Under the pieces are notes generated by a model. The model did not search any database, was not told the origin of the DNA, and worked only from the letters and a program-made list of their open reading frames with translations. From Ashinkailepas kermadecensis (lineage: Eukaryota; Arthropoda; Thecostraca; Neolepadidae), in NCBI GenBank assembly GCA_034440615.1, contig JAOTOM010004827.1, positions 186,001 through 250,000 on the forward strand: 64,000 nucleotides of DNA, read 5' to 3'. Positions 1 to 12,120 of the stretch are shown in pieces. The position numbers and the translations under genes are program-made. Each line of letters opens with the position of its first letter. The first letter of the stretch is position 1.

Positions 1-181
1 GTGAGGAAAAGGCACAATAGGTGATTTTACAGCAGCAATTTGATCATTGCCAGGTCACTGACAATCCTTCCAAGTGTATGACACAATTTTTGTTTTAACT
101 AAAATATTTTATAAATGAATTGAAATGTTTGTTATGCAGCATTTGATATTAATAAGTAATTTTTTACATCCTCCCACAATT
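1..181. other. AT-rich sequence, nothing recognised
   Basis: Short left-edge sequence with no gene, RNA or repeat that could be supported. Confidence 0.5.
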
Positions 182-612
182 CAGTGATAAAATATTGAAA
201 TAATAGGGTGGAATATACCACTTATTGAACACTGAATCAACATCCTTCCCAAATAAGTATGGATATAATGTTTCTTGGTGCATGCTTGTAAAGTCTTCAT
301 GCCTCACTTCTAACAGTATCCATTTTATAAGTATCATGCTTATGCTTGCCATAAAGGATCTGGAATTGTGATATCAAACATCTTGTAGTGCAATTCCAGG
401 TAAAGGGATTACATATAATGTGCTAATGCTATGCAATGCCAGTGTATAGCAGACATTTGTATCATTGTCCCCAAACATGCAAAATGGGTAGTTAGGTATA
501 TGTACACAATTATCTGAAAGCTGGGCTCTAAGGACCAAAAGTATTTTAAGCATCATTTTCTGGGAGATTTTGACATCCTTCTGTACTCATTTCGACATCT
601 CACACCTAACTA
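182..612 (-). mobile_element. diverged, truncated copy of the 474-bp MITE
   Basis: Begins CAGTGATAAAAT and follows the reverse of the 2878-3351 element, including GGGTGGAATATACCAC and TTTCGACATCTCACACC near 588-604. The far terminus is missing. Confidence 0.65.
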
Positions 613-2506
613 GAATCTGTGAACACCAAAACGAGCAGAATAGCTCTGGTATGATTTCATCTGTGACAAACATAGTATCTTTGTGATCTGGGTCATTGCA
701 AAACACCCTGGAATTAATGGTAAAGTTGGAGATCAAGGTAAAATCTGATTCTTTGGGTTTTTCTCTCTGAATAAAATGTTTTTTGACATGGTAAAAGAAA
801 ATGTGGCCATTCATTTTCTCCAAAAATGATTACTTTTATGCTTGCCATAACGATTGCATGATGGGTCAGTACTACCGACCATAACGACAGCATGCACTGT
901 CTGTACCAGCATACATAGCGAGCATATGTATGAACGGTCTCTACCTATCTGGCTGGGGTGGAGTGGAGGCCCGATTGTGACCTCATTTGACCCTGAAGAC
1001 ATTGACCTGGGGTCATGAAATGTATATTGCAGTGAGTTCACTACAGCTGTAATTCCTCCAAATTGTGTGCTTTTAGTTTCAGATCTTAGGTGGCCGAACA
1101 CCCCCCCCCCCACACAGTGAACATTATGTGAGACGCATGTTGACCGGGGATCAGAGTGGGAAAACTCACTTTCTGGGTTGGGAGTTGGAGTGCATACCGA
1201 TTTCTTCCGGAGTACATTTTGATTTTCATGGACATTATTTTTATGCATGGAATCTGTTGACCAGTAACCGACCAGAAAAACCTAAATCAGTACCTACATA
1301 ATATGCATAGGTAATATCATTCTCATTTTTGGTCAAATCAAATGCCAAAACATAGGAACAAAGAAGTGAACAATGGATGGCAACGCCCGTCAGTGACCCG
1401 TAATAATCAGCACTGTTTTGTTTCCCACAACTCACAGGAGAAATGTGCTTTCCTTTCACTGTTGGTCTCAGTACAAGGCTATCCATATGAAAAAAAAAAA
1501 ACTTCACACTTCACCCTCAGCTCAGAGTGCATACCTACCTATGCAACCAATTTCACACATAATACGAATGCAACTCCGCTACCGCACACGCCACAATTGG
1601 ATGTGATCAAAGCAAAGGATCAGTCAAGGTCTTGTTTACAATATGACACTTAACCATGTGTTCAAAGTTGCTAATGGTTATGACGTCATATAAAAAATAC
1701 CTTGCATTGATTGGTTGACACAGATTTCAGAACAGAAAACGCTAATGCAGCCAATTCTGATCGGTGGCCTCCGAGACTCCGGAGGACGTCTCTTAAAACT
1801 GTCAAAATTTCCCACTATATGGGTGGCAGGAACACAGGTTTTCCTAGACGCGGATCCAGAGCCGGAGAAGTGTTCTCAGTGCGCATCATCTTGCAAGTTG
1901 CTGTTGGCATGTTGTTGTCAGCAATTCCGGTGGTTGAGATTGCTGGAGTGTGTGAAGCTGTGGTCCGGCTGCTGACTGCTACAAAAAGTCATTAGTTTGA
2001 GTGGTGACCGTAAGTGGAATAACCAGCGTTTTTTTTGGGTGTCGTTCTGTTTGTTTTTATTGATAACTTTGTTCCAACATTTGTGTCGGAGTACATGTGA
2101 AGCCCATCCTATCCAGTATGAACCCGGAGTGAAAAAATGTTTTCAGAGATACAATCTCTTAAGAAGTGCCTTAATTCCTCTGCACTTCCTACGGTAGCAT
2201 TGCTTGCACTCAAAATGTAACGGAATGTGGTGTGTACAGAACCGGGCTGTTGAAATAAACAACTTTAACTGGATATGGATGCAATGTTTCATGGGGTCAC
2301 AAACCCTTGCCGTGAGGTAGGTGTATGACCACTTTGGTTTGAAGATACCAAAAGTTGAATGCCTGCAGAAAGTGAGAGGTCTTACCGCAGGGCAGTGTGA
2401 AGCTGTCATGAAATCATCTCAGTGGCTCCAGTTCATCAGAATCCCTTTCAGTTGTTTCTGGGACAGGGGCTGATACAAGAGGCACTGGGGGCATGTGTCC
2501 CCAGTG
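613..2506. other. intergenic; one dispersed repeat, otherwise nothing recognised
   Basis: No exon-like sequence is seen. Positions 715-830 resemble 53330-53450 (GGAGATCAAGGTAAA and following). Positions 965-1055 hold a dispersed repeat also found near 41000 and 47200. A poly-C tract lies at about 1096-1112. The small open frames have no recognisable motifs. Confidence 0.5.
965..1055 (+). repeat. dispersed ~85-bp repeat, copy 1
   Basis: Contains TTTGACCCTGAAG, then GGTCATGAAAT and GCAGTGAGTTCACTACAGC. It matches 47190-47275 on the same strand and about 40968-41045 on the opposite strand. Confidence 0.65.
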
Positions 2507-2868
2507 CAGTGATAAATTATTCGTGAAATAGGGTGGAATATATCACTTTCTGAATACTCAATTGACATCCTTCTACAAGAAGTATAGGCATCCTGCTCCT
2601 TGATGAATGCTTATGAAATCTTCATGTCTCCTTTCGAACAGTATCTCGTTGATAAATAGCATATGCATGCTCTCAATAAGGAATGGTAATACACAAACAT
2701 TTTGCAATGCAATTTCAGGTAAAGGTAAATGCCATATCACCTATGAGATATGGCATACAATACCAGTTTATAGTGCTTACCATAGTTATTATTCTCCCTA
2801 TCCCAAATATAGCTTCTTAAATTATGGATCTCAACACAAATTATAAAGGTCCAGTCATAAGTACCTAC
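2507..2868 (-). mobile_element. truncated inverted copy of the 474-bp MITE
   Basis: Starts CAGTGATAAATTATTCG, the complement of the right end of the 2878-3351 element. It follows that element in reverse for roughly 300 bases with moderate divergence before losing similarity next to the intact copy. Confidence 0.7.
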
Positions 2869-2877
2869 ACCATGGAC

Positions 2878-3351
2878 CAGTGTTAAAATAATGGTTTTCG
2901 CTAGGTGTGAGATGTCGAAACGAGCACAATAGGATGTCGAAATTTACAGTGGAATTAGTGTCTTTTAAAATGCTTTTGATGTCTTTTAGACTCAAATTTG
3001 AGCCAATGACATACTCATGACTATACTTTTATCATTGGTTTTGATATTTATAATTTAGGAAGAGCTGTATTCTGGATAGGAAGTAACATATACATGCAAT
3101 AAACTGGTGTTGTATGCCATATTACATTAATCCCTTGACCTGAAATCGTGTTTGCAAAATGTTTGTGTATCACCATCCCTTATTGAGAGCATGAGCATGG
3201 TACTTATCAATGAGATACTGTTAGAAAGGAGACACAAGACTACATAAGGACACATCAAGAAGCAGGATGTCGATATTTCTTGGAGAAGGATGTCAATTGA
3301 ATGTTCAGAAAGTGGTATATTCCACCCTATTTCACGAATAATTTATCACTG
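2878..3351 (+). mobile_element. 474-bp hAT-like MITE, intact copy
   Basis: Starts CAGTGTTAAAATAAT and ends ATAATTTATCACTG. An exact 8-bp duplication CCATGGAC flanks it (2870-2877 and 3352-3359). It has the same length and sequence type as the copy at 50296-50769. AT-rich, non-coding. Confidence 0.9.
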
Positions 3352-3359
3352 CCATGGAC

Positions 3360-3510
3360 TCAGATTGGTAAATTTTTCTTAAAAGGTGTTTTTGGAACGA
3401 AAGGATTTTTTTTGGGAATACCATGTTTTATGAACGTGATTCGGAAGATGCGATCATTCTTTTTCTCCGTAAATGCTTACTTCTCGGCTAATCTTAGCGA
3501 TGATATCTAT
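3360..3510 (-). repeat. fragment of a dispersed AT-rich repeat
   Basis: Contains GTGATTCGGAAGATGCGATC and TCTTAGCGATGATA. It matches 8340-8490 in the same orientation and about 11010-11110 and 11465-11590 in reverse. Non-coding. Confidence 0.6.
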
Positions 3511-4555
3511 AACAGTGTTGGAAAAACTGGCGTTTGTTGGTGTTATGCATACCAATAAATTTTGTACTCCAGGATTGTGACTGGACAAAATGAAATATTT
3601 TGTACTCCAGAAGGGAAAAGGAAGAACAACATTGTTTGGTTGAGTTCTACCACTCTAAGTCCATACCTGAAAACAACTAGCAGTTTCAGCAGTCCGTATG
3701 CGCCCACCCACCAACAATCCCTGTCGACCATAACAAAACTTTGAAACGCGTACAGCCTGTATAGCATGCCATACCAAGACATGTTTCTCGGTGTTGCGCT
3801 AAAAACGTCTCCGCTGTCCAGTTACAACTGGCGGAATGTGACGTCATGTGAGAAGATCCTAATTTTGTGTCATTATATTGTCAATATTTAATTAAATATG
3901 TATTCAATATTTATTCAATATTTATTGTTATATATTATGCATTTATATTAATCAACATTTATTCAATATTTATTATTCTGAGTCATGGGCAAATATCCCT
4001 AGTTGGCAAAACTGGCGGTACTTGGTATCGCCGGAGTAAATATTTCAGGCCCCGTTTGGCAATTAAGATGCTTTGAATGCGCAATCGAAGGTCATTTTGT
4101 TAAAGAGACAACTTTTTTAGACACCATGAGCCCGTTCAATGCAAAAAAGTCACTTTATATTTCCTCAAAGTGGCTTTGGAGCAATGAAGTTCTCCGAGGT
4201 GACAACACCAAGAAACCAATGCCATTTGTGAACTTATGAATGACTGTCCAATAAGATTTTTGAAATCTGTGCTAAGATAAATTGTGCGCCTTGAGATATA
4301 ACTGCATTTGGAGTTCATCAGTGTCGGTGAAGGGTCTGTAATACCTGTTCCGATTTTACTCCGACCCATCTGTTGCCGGCCCGGTAATCCGCCGTAGTTC
4401 TACCGCTGGGGTAAGCGAATCAGACCCGGCTCTATTTTCCAGTACATCTTTGACAACTGTTGGGAGGGACCGGCTGATAGAGTTGGTGAGTGTTTGTGGG
4501 TTGATTATTTTTTAGGTTTGTGGTGTGGGTACCCAAATGTGTACTGGCAGTGATA

Positions 4556-5504
4556 GGGTCTGTTCCCGTGGCTCCACTAACCTCCACAAACCTCCACTGG
4601 TCGTTCCCGTCGCAAATCCGGTGGAGATTTTTCCTCCACCAACCTCCACCAGTGGAGCAAAAGCTCCACCAGCCCAGAAGCAGGGTCCAATTGTGATTTT
4701 TCAGTTGAGCTCAATCACGGCGCACTTGCGCCATATATTTGCGCGTAAACAACGTCCTCCATCATACGAATCTCATCTTCATGCATCAACTGAATACCAG
4801 GATCATCCTTCGCAAAGGAAATATGAAATTACTACAACTATGAACAATAATCGAAGTAACAGATGCAGACCACAAACATGTTTTTTAGGCCTTTGATTTA
4901 CGTCATTCGGCCTAAGGGAAGATGTTACTTTACCGGCCGGATCGGCCGCAATTCCCGTGCCCAGAAGTACCGCCGTTCTGGCGCCGATTAAAATCCTACT
5001 CGAGCCCGATCGACGAGGTCGGGCAAGTTGAGATGAGGAAAAGTTAGCATCGGGCAGAGAAGCGCCTCGGGGCCGAGGGAGCACGGCGGGTCCAGACACG
5101 AGATTATATGCTGTACGTTAAGAAGGCAGGCCAAACCGCAAAACAGGGGGAGACGATGCTCAACCGAGAGGAAAGAGAGATTGCCTGGTTCATCACATAG
5201 GCGAAAAGGACGTGTGCTCCCCGCAGTCTCTGAGGACACATACATAGCCAGAAATAAAGACAAATTTGGGACTTTGTAGAACAAGGCATACCATGTACAT
5301 TGTGCGATTATCTGGACAAACATTTGAAAGGCAATTTGGACAATTTATGACACAGCGCCAAATGCTTCCTTTTTGTCGCGGAATTCACGCCGCTGTCAGC
5401 TGATTTCTCCACCAAGCTCCACCGGTCGTTCCCGTGGGCCAGTCTCAACTAGCCTCCACTAGCCTCCACTGAGTTCCTTCTGGTGGAGCGACGGGAACAG
5501 ACCC
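4556..5504. mobile_element. 949-bp element with GGGTCTGTTCCCGT ends
   Basis: Terminal inverted repeats GGGTCTGTTCCCGT and ACGGGAACAGACCC are flanked by ATA on both sides (4553-4555 and 5505-5507). The subterminal regions are rich in CTCCACTGGTCGTTCCCGT-like repeats at both ends. The GGG ends and 3-bp TSD suggest PIF/Harbinger-related. No transposase was seen. It lies within repeat copy A. Confidence 0.7.
4975..5330 (-). repeat. dispersed repeat shared with 14240 and 28650 regions
   Basis: In minus orientation it carries CCTTCTTAACGTACAGCAT and a GATGAACCAGGCAA segment. Diverged copies lie on the plus strand at 28675-28830 and 14255-14320. Its ends were not resolved. It is nested in the 4556-5504 element. 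Confidence 0.6.
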
Positions 5505-6380
5505 ATAGCTAAGTGTGCCCATTCGGTTTCACTCTCTGTCGATTGTCATCATGAGATGTGAAGTCGTATTTCCATAAGTTTGGATCACACTGGCGAGTGT
5601 GGCAGGAAGTGGCGCACGATAGAGACCATTGTTCAGAGAAGTAGGGGTTGGCTGTGGTGTTTGCCACGCCTGGTTTTTCTCCCCTGTTGTAAATAGATCA
5701 GCCAGAAGGTTTTGTTTGCCTGGTGCAGAGGTTGGTGGTGAAGGTGGAATGGTGTAAAGCCTTGGCTCGGCGGTTGTCATGGGTTTCGATTCCTCGTGGT
5801 GCCCGCCATCCCTCCCAGGGTTCACTGATTGGGTCCACCCCCAGTTAATTGTATCTTGCTGTGAGGAGCTTGTAAAACCATTTTCATCATTTTAAACTCA
5901 TCTTTCTACTGGAAGTCTTCCTGATAGTTAGAAAACCTCACAAGTTATTCCCATTTTTAAAAAGGGTTCAAGGCATGATGCACTACATTATTGCCCAGTG
6001 AGTCTTACTTGTGTCCCATGTAAAATTCTGGTGTGGTAAAATGTGTAATTGTTGAGCATGTAACAGCATGAAATGCTAACATTGATTTGTAATTCCATTA
6101 AAGCAATGCTACCTAATTATGGACAACTCCTCATTTTTTTACTGCAGCAAAATTTTGGACATGGATGTTTGCCAAGATGTTTATGCATACAAAAATGCTA
6201 ACGTTGGTTTTCAGCCCCATTAAAACAAGGTTAATTGTTGGCAAGTGCATTGCTATTTTTGTATTCCAGCTCAACATTTTGTACTCCAGTTAAAAATTAT
6301 GTACTCCACTACCAAGAAAAAAATATGGAAATCCTACACTGATCTATAATGCGCCATATATGCCACACTGCTGTAAATTC

Positions 6381-8052
6381 AGTGTTGGAAAAACTGGCGT
6401 TTGTTGGTGTCATGCATACCAATAAATTTTGTACTCCAGGATTGTGACTAGACTAAATGAAATATTTTGTACTCCAGAAGGGAAAAGGAAGAACAACATT
6501 GTTTGGTTGAGTTCTACCACTCAAAGTCCATACCTGAAAACAACTAGCAGTTTCAGCAGTCTGTATGTTCCCACTCACGAACAATCCGTTGACTATAACA
6601 AAACCTTTAAATGCGTTGCAAGCCATACAGCATGTATAGCATGCCATACCAAGACAACATGTGATGTCATGTGAGAAGACCCTACATTTGTGTCAATATA
6701 GTCAATATTTAATTTAATATGTATTCAATATTCATCAATATTTATTGTTATATATGATGTATTTATATTAATCAATATTTATTATTCTGAGTGATGGCCA
6801 AGAAGTACCAGATATCCCTAGTTGCAAAATCTGGGGGTACTTGTTATCGCCGGAGTAAATACTTCAGGCCTTGTTTGGCAATTAAGATGCTTTGAATGTG
6901 CAATCGAAGGTCATTTTGTTAGACAACTTTTTTTTTTAGACACAATGAGCCCATTCAATGCAAAAAAGTCACTTTATATTTCCTCAAAGTGGCTCCGGAG
7001 CAAGGAAGTTCTCCGAGGCGATGACACCAAGAAACCAATGCCATTTGTGAACTTATGAATGACTGTCCAATAATATTTTGAAAATCTGTGCAAAGATAAA
7101 TTATGCACCTTGAAATATAACTGCATTTGGAGTTCATCCGCGTCAGTGGAGGGTCCGTAATACCCGTTCCAATCTTACTCCGACCCATCTCCTGTTTGCC
7201 GGCCCGGTGATCAGCCGTAGTTCTATCGCTGGGGTAAGCAAATCCGACCAGGCTCTATTTTCCAGCAAGAGAGATGCTCTTTGTTTGCCTGGTGCAGAGG
7301 TTGGTGGTGGAGGTGGAGTGGTGTAGGTGTAAGTATGATCGGAAAAACAGAATAATCACATCCCAGATGAAATGCGCCACCTTGTGCCAAGTAAGAGTTA
7401 GTTGCGGGACTAGTCCTTCGGAGAGGTGTTCAAGGATGACCCCGATTGTGTAGTCCGCCCAAGATGAGTTTGGGTGTGATTCATCCTGAGCTCTGCCAGC
7501 AGAAATGTTATTTGTGTATTCACATCACATGCCTATGCATCATACATATTTGTTTGTGAACTTTGGGAATGCATCACCCCACCTACACTGCAGGCAAAAT
7601 CTAACCCATTTGCACATATCATGGGCATATTTTTGTGAGTACTTTGGCTACTGAGGGCATTTCACACTAGATGCATTCCTTGGCACCATTGCACCTATTC
7701 ATGACTTAGCTTGCTGATATATTGTTGACTTAGCAGTTGGCTATATGTTCATACATAGTGTTTGTATGGTACATACAGCATGAAATGCTAACATTAATTT
7801 TTAATTCCATTAAAGCAATGCTCCCTAATTATGAACTCCTCATTTTTTTACTGCAGCAAAATTTTGGACATGGATGTTTGCCAAGATGTATATGCATACA
7901 ACAATGCCAACATTGGTTTTCAGCCCCACTAAAACAAGGTTAATTGTCGGCAAGTGCATTGCTATTTTTTTTTGTATTCCAGCTCAACATTTTGTACTCC
8001 AGTTAAAAAAAATATACTCCACTACCAAGAAAAAAAAAGGAAATCCTACACT
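6381..8052 (+). repeat. left arm of a giant inverted repeat
   Basis: This arm of about 1.67 kb, beginning TGTTGGAAAAACTGGCG, is matched in reverse by 8571-10294. Differences are mostly single bases plus a ~60-bp deletion near 6655. It encodes no recognisable protein, although small open frames mirror each other in the two arms. Confidence 0.9.
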
Positions 8053-8570
8053 GCTGCTGTTCTTTGTTGCATAATTTATCCATCCCTCACCTGGCACTTC
8101 TCAGATGTGATTAAAGGGACATTGAACACTTCACGCAGTTGATTCAACACTCTTTCACGTCAAAAATGCTTAGTTTCCACCTCTTTGCCACATAGATGAC
8201 ACACCATTACTATTCCACCAGAATGCCAAAAACTAAACAGACAGCACAGCTTCTGCTCGGTCTCGTCTTGCCTCACGACTTCCAACAAATAGCATGATAA
8301 TTCATAATTAAATAGGAAAACCTAACCCAACCTAATACAATCAGTAAATTTGTCTTAAAAGGTGTTTTGGGAATTTTTGGATTTTTTTTTGGGAACAAGA
8401 TGTTTATGAACGTGATTCGGAAGATGCAATCATTTGTTTTCTCCGTAAATGCTTATGTCTCGGTTAATCTTAGCGATAATGCGCCATATATGCCACACCA
8501 CTGTTGTTTGTTGCATAATTTATCCATCCCTCACCTGGCGCTTCTCAGACGTGATTAAAGGGACATTCAA
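8053..8570. other. spacer of the giant inverted repeat
   Basis: About 518 bases that include two oppositely oriented copies of a CATAATTTATCCATCCCTCA motif and the AAGATGCAATCATTTG segment. These belong to the dispersed repeat family that recurs at 10855-11590. No gene. Confidence 0.6.
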
Positions 8571-10294
8571 CACCAGTGTAGGATTTCCATATTTTTTTCT
8601 TGGTAGTGGAGTATATTTTTTTGTTTAACTGGAGTACAAAATGTTGAGCTGGAATACAAAAAATAGCAATGCACTTGCTGACAATTAACCTTGTTTTAGT
8701 GGGGCTGAAAACCAATGTTGGCATTGTTGTATGCATATACATCTTGGCAAACATCCATGTCCAAAAATTTTGCTGCAGTAAAAAAAATGAGGAGTTCATA
8801 ATTAGGTAGCATTGCTTTAATGGAATTAAAAATTAATGTTAGCATTTCATGCTGTATGTACCATACAAACACTATGTATGAACATATAGCCAACTGCTAA
8901 GTCAACAATATATCAGCAAGCTAAGTCATGAATAGGTGCAATGGTGCCAAGGAATGCATCTAGTGTGAAATGCCCTCAGTAGCCAAAGTACTCACAAAAA
9001 TATGCCCATGATATGTGCAAATGGGTTAGATTTTGCCTGCAGTGTAGGTGGGGTGATGCATTCCCAAAGTTCACAAACAAATATGTATGATGCATAGGCA
9101 TGTGATGTGAATACACAAATAACATTTCTGCTGGCAGAGCTCAGGATGAATCACACCCAAACTCATCTTGGGCAGACTACACAACCAGGGTCATCCTTGA
9201 ACACCTCTCCGAAGGACTAGTCCCGCAACTAACTCTTACTTGGGACAAGGTGGTGCATTTCATCTGGGATGTGATTATTCTGTTTTTCCGATCATACTTA
9301 CACCTACACCACTCCACCTCCACCACCAACCTCTGCACCAGGCAAACAAAGAGCATCTCTATTGCTGGAAAATAGAGCCTGGTCGGATTTGCTTACCCCA
9401 GCGATAGAACTACGGCTGATCACCGGGCCGGCAAACAGGAGATGGGTCGGAGTAAGATTGGAACGGGCATTACGGACCCTTCACTGACACGGATGAACTC
9501 CAAATGCAGTTATATTTCAAGGCGCATAATTTATCTTCGCAGATTTCCAAAATATTATTGGAGTCATTCATAAGTTCACAAATGGCATTGGTTTCTTGGC
9601 GTCATCGCCTCGGAGAACTTCCTTGCTCCGGAGCCACTTTGAGGAAATATAAAGTGACTTTTTTGCATTGAATGGGCTCATTGTGTCTAAAAAAGTTGTC
9701 TAACAAAATGACCTTCGATTGCGCATTCAAAGCATCTTAATTGCCAAACGAGGCCTGAAGTATTTACTCCGGCGATAACAAGTACCCCCAGATTTTGCAA
9801 CTAGGGATATCTGGTACTTCTTGGCCATCACTCAGAATAATAAATATTGATTAATATAAATACATCATATATAACAATAAATATTGATAAATATTGAATA
9901 CATATTAAATTAAATATTGACTATATTGACACAAATGTAGGGTCTTCTCACATGACATCACATGCTGCCATTTGTAACCAGACAGCGGAGACGCTTTTTG
10001 CGCAACACCGACAAACATGTTGTCTTGGTATGGCATGCTATACATGCTGTATGGCTTGCAACGCATTTAAAAGTTTTGTTATAGTCGACGGATTGTTCGT
10101 GAGTGGGAACATACAGACTGCTGAAACTGCTAGTTGTTTTCAGGTATGGACTTCGAGTGGTAGAACTCAACCAAACAATGTTGTTCTTCCTTTTCCCTTC
10201 TGGAGTACAAAATATTTCATTTAGTCTAGTCACAATCCTGTACAAAATTTATTGGTATGCATGACACCAACAAACGCCAGTTTTTCCAACACTG
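8571..10294 (-). repeat. right arm of a giant inverted repeat
   Basis: Reverse complement of 6381-8052, ending CGCCAGTTTTTCCAACACTG. It retains the ~60-bp segment (about 9964-10020) that the left arm lacks. Confidence 0.9.
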
Positions 10295-11590
10295 TTCAAC
10301 ACTTCAGGCAGTTGATTCAACACTTTTTCACGTTGAAAATGCTTAATTTCTGCCTCTGCCACATAGATGACACACCACTACTATTCCACCACAATGCCGA
10401 AAAACTAAACACACAGCACGGCTAACAGCCGGATTCTGCTCGGTCTCGTCTTGCCTCACGACTTCCAGCAAATAGCATAATTCATAATTAAATAGGAAAA
10501 TATAACCTAACCTAACATAACAATACAATCTACTCTTATCTAAACCAATATAAACTCATATTTTAGTTTGAAAAGAAGCGTAGTGTTTATCGTGATGGAC
10601 CGCAGTGATATTTAAGAGTCGGCTTCTGCTCGGTCTTGTTGTCTTTCCTCACGATTTCCAACAAGCAGTATGATAATTAATAGTTAAATAGGAAAACATA
10701 ACCTAACCCAACATAATACAATCTACTCTTATCTAAACTAATATACTCAAATTATAATTTAAAAACAAGCGTAATATTTATTGTGACGTCATCCGTACAT
10801 CACGGCCGCAAGCCGTGCTCTGCTCAGTTTTCGTTGTTTTTAGTGGAATAGTAGTGGTGTGTCATCTATGTGGCAGAGGCGGAAATTAAGCATTTTCAAT
10901 GTGAAAGTGTTGAATCAACTGAGTGAAGTGTTGAATGTCCCTTTAATCACATCTGAGAAGTGCCAGGTGAGGGATGGATAAATTATGCAACAAACAGCGG
11001 TGTGGCATATATGGCACAGTATAGATATTATCGCTAAGATTAACCGAGACGTAAGCATTTATGGAGAAACGAATGATCGCATCTTCCGAATCATGTTAAT
11101 AAACATATTATTCTGGAAAAAATTCCAAAAACACCCTTTAGGACAAAAATACCATACAATCTACTCTTATCTAAACTAATATAAACTCATTATAATTTAA
11201 AAACAAGAGTAACATTTATCGTGACATCATCCGTACATCACTGCCTCGAGCCTGCTATCTGCTTAGTTTTTTTTCCGGCATTCTGGTGTAATAGTATGTG
11301 TCATCTATGTGGCAGAGGCAGAAATTAAGCATTTTCGACGTGAAAAAGTGTTGAATCAACTGCGTGAAGTGTTGAATGTCCCTTTAATCATGTCTCAGAA
11401 GTGCCAGGTGAGGGATGGATAAATTATGCAACAAAGAACAGCAGTGTGGCATATATGGCACATTATAGATATAATCGCTAAGATTAACAGAGAAGGAAGC
11501 ATTTACGGAGAAAACAAATGATCGCATCTTCCGAATCACGTTCATAAACATCGTATTCTGAAGAAAAAAATCCTAAAATTCCAAACACCC
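10295..11590 (+). repeat. tandem and dispersed copies of an AT-rich repeat
   Basis: Two direct copies, at about 10855-11165 and 11290-11590, share GTGTTGAATCAACTG, CCCTTTAATCA, GTGCCAGGTGAGGGATGG and a GATCGCATCTTCCGAATCA segment. Diverged partial copies precede them. No coding region. Confidence 0.7.
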
Positions 11591-11610
11591 TTTAAGAAAA
11601 AAATGCCCTC

Positions 11611-11733
11611 AAATTTTAGTCTGAAAACATCAAAAGCATTTTAAATTACACGAATTCCATGGCAAATTTCGACATCCTGCTATGCTCGTTTAGACATCTC
11701 ACACAACGAAAAATCATTATTTTAACCCTGCCC
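11611..11733 (-). mobile_element. terminal fragment of the 474-bp MITE
   Basis: Matches the left end of the 2878-3351 element in reverse, including TTTCGACATCCTGCT and the terminus ATTATTTTAACCCTG. Confidence 0.6.
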
Positions 11734-11779
11734 TCAGGTTTTTTGCCAGAGTTGCACATTGAAAGAAGTCTGACCAAGT

Positions 11780-12120
11780 CTGGCTGCAAATATTCCTTGT
11801 TGGGGATAAGTACGGAATCAAATCAGAAACATAAGGTTTTTGATATCAGAGTATTGAATCAAGTGCATGAAGTGTTGAATTTCTACTCATCACATTTGAG
11901 ACATACCAGGTATAGATAATTATACGCAATGGGCTATATTTCTAGAGTGAAGATTATGATCGTGTATTTCTTTGCCAGCTGAAAAGTAGTCATTTGCAGA
12001 GAAAATGAGTGGTCACGTCATCATTTTCACAATAAAATACACAGTATTATAAAAACCAAAAGAATCAAATTTTACCTTGATCTTCAATAATACTGATTTT
12101 ATCACATGTTGAGCCAGCAA
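11780..12120 (+). repeat. dispersed repeat also at 53860-54130
   Basis: Shares AGAAACATAAGGTTT, GATAATTATACGCAATG, TATTTCTTTGCCA and TTTACCTTGATCT in the same order with 53860-54130. It appears to be a diverged relative of the repeats at 10855-11590. Confidence 0.65.

Larger units (their letters stand above)
3511..6345 (+). repeat. copy A of the ~1.7-kb repeat, interrupted by insertions
   Basis: Positions 3511-4440 match the first half of the arm at 6381-7267. About 5700-5760 and 6117-6345 match its later parts (7278 onward and 7795-8046). The gap holds the 4556-5504 element and unplaced sequence. It keeps a ~60-bp segment near 3780-3840 that is present in the 8571-10294 arm but missing from the 6381-8052 arm. 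Confidence 0.7.

Noticed and set aside
811..1248. 145-codon minus-strand ORF as a gene
   Set aside because: It crosses the dispersed ~85-bp repeat and a poly-C tract, with no recognisable domain.
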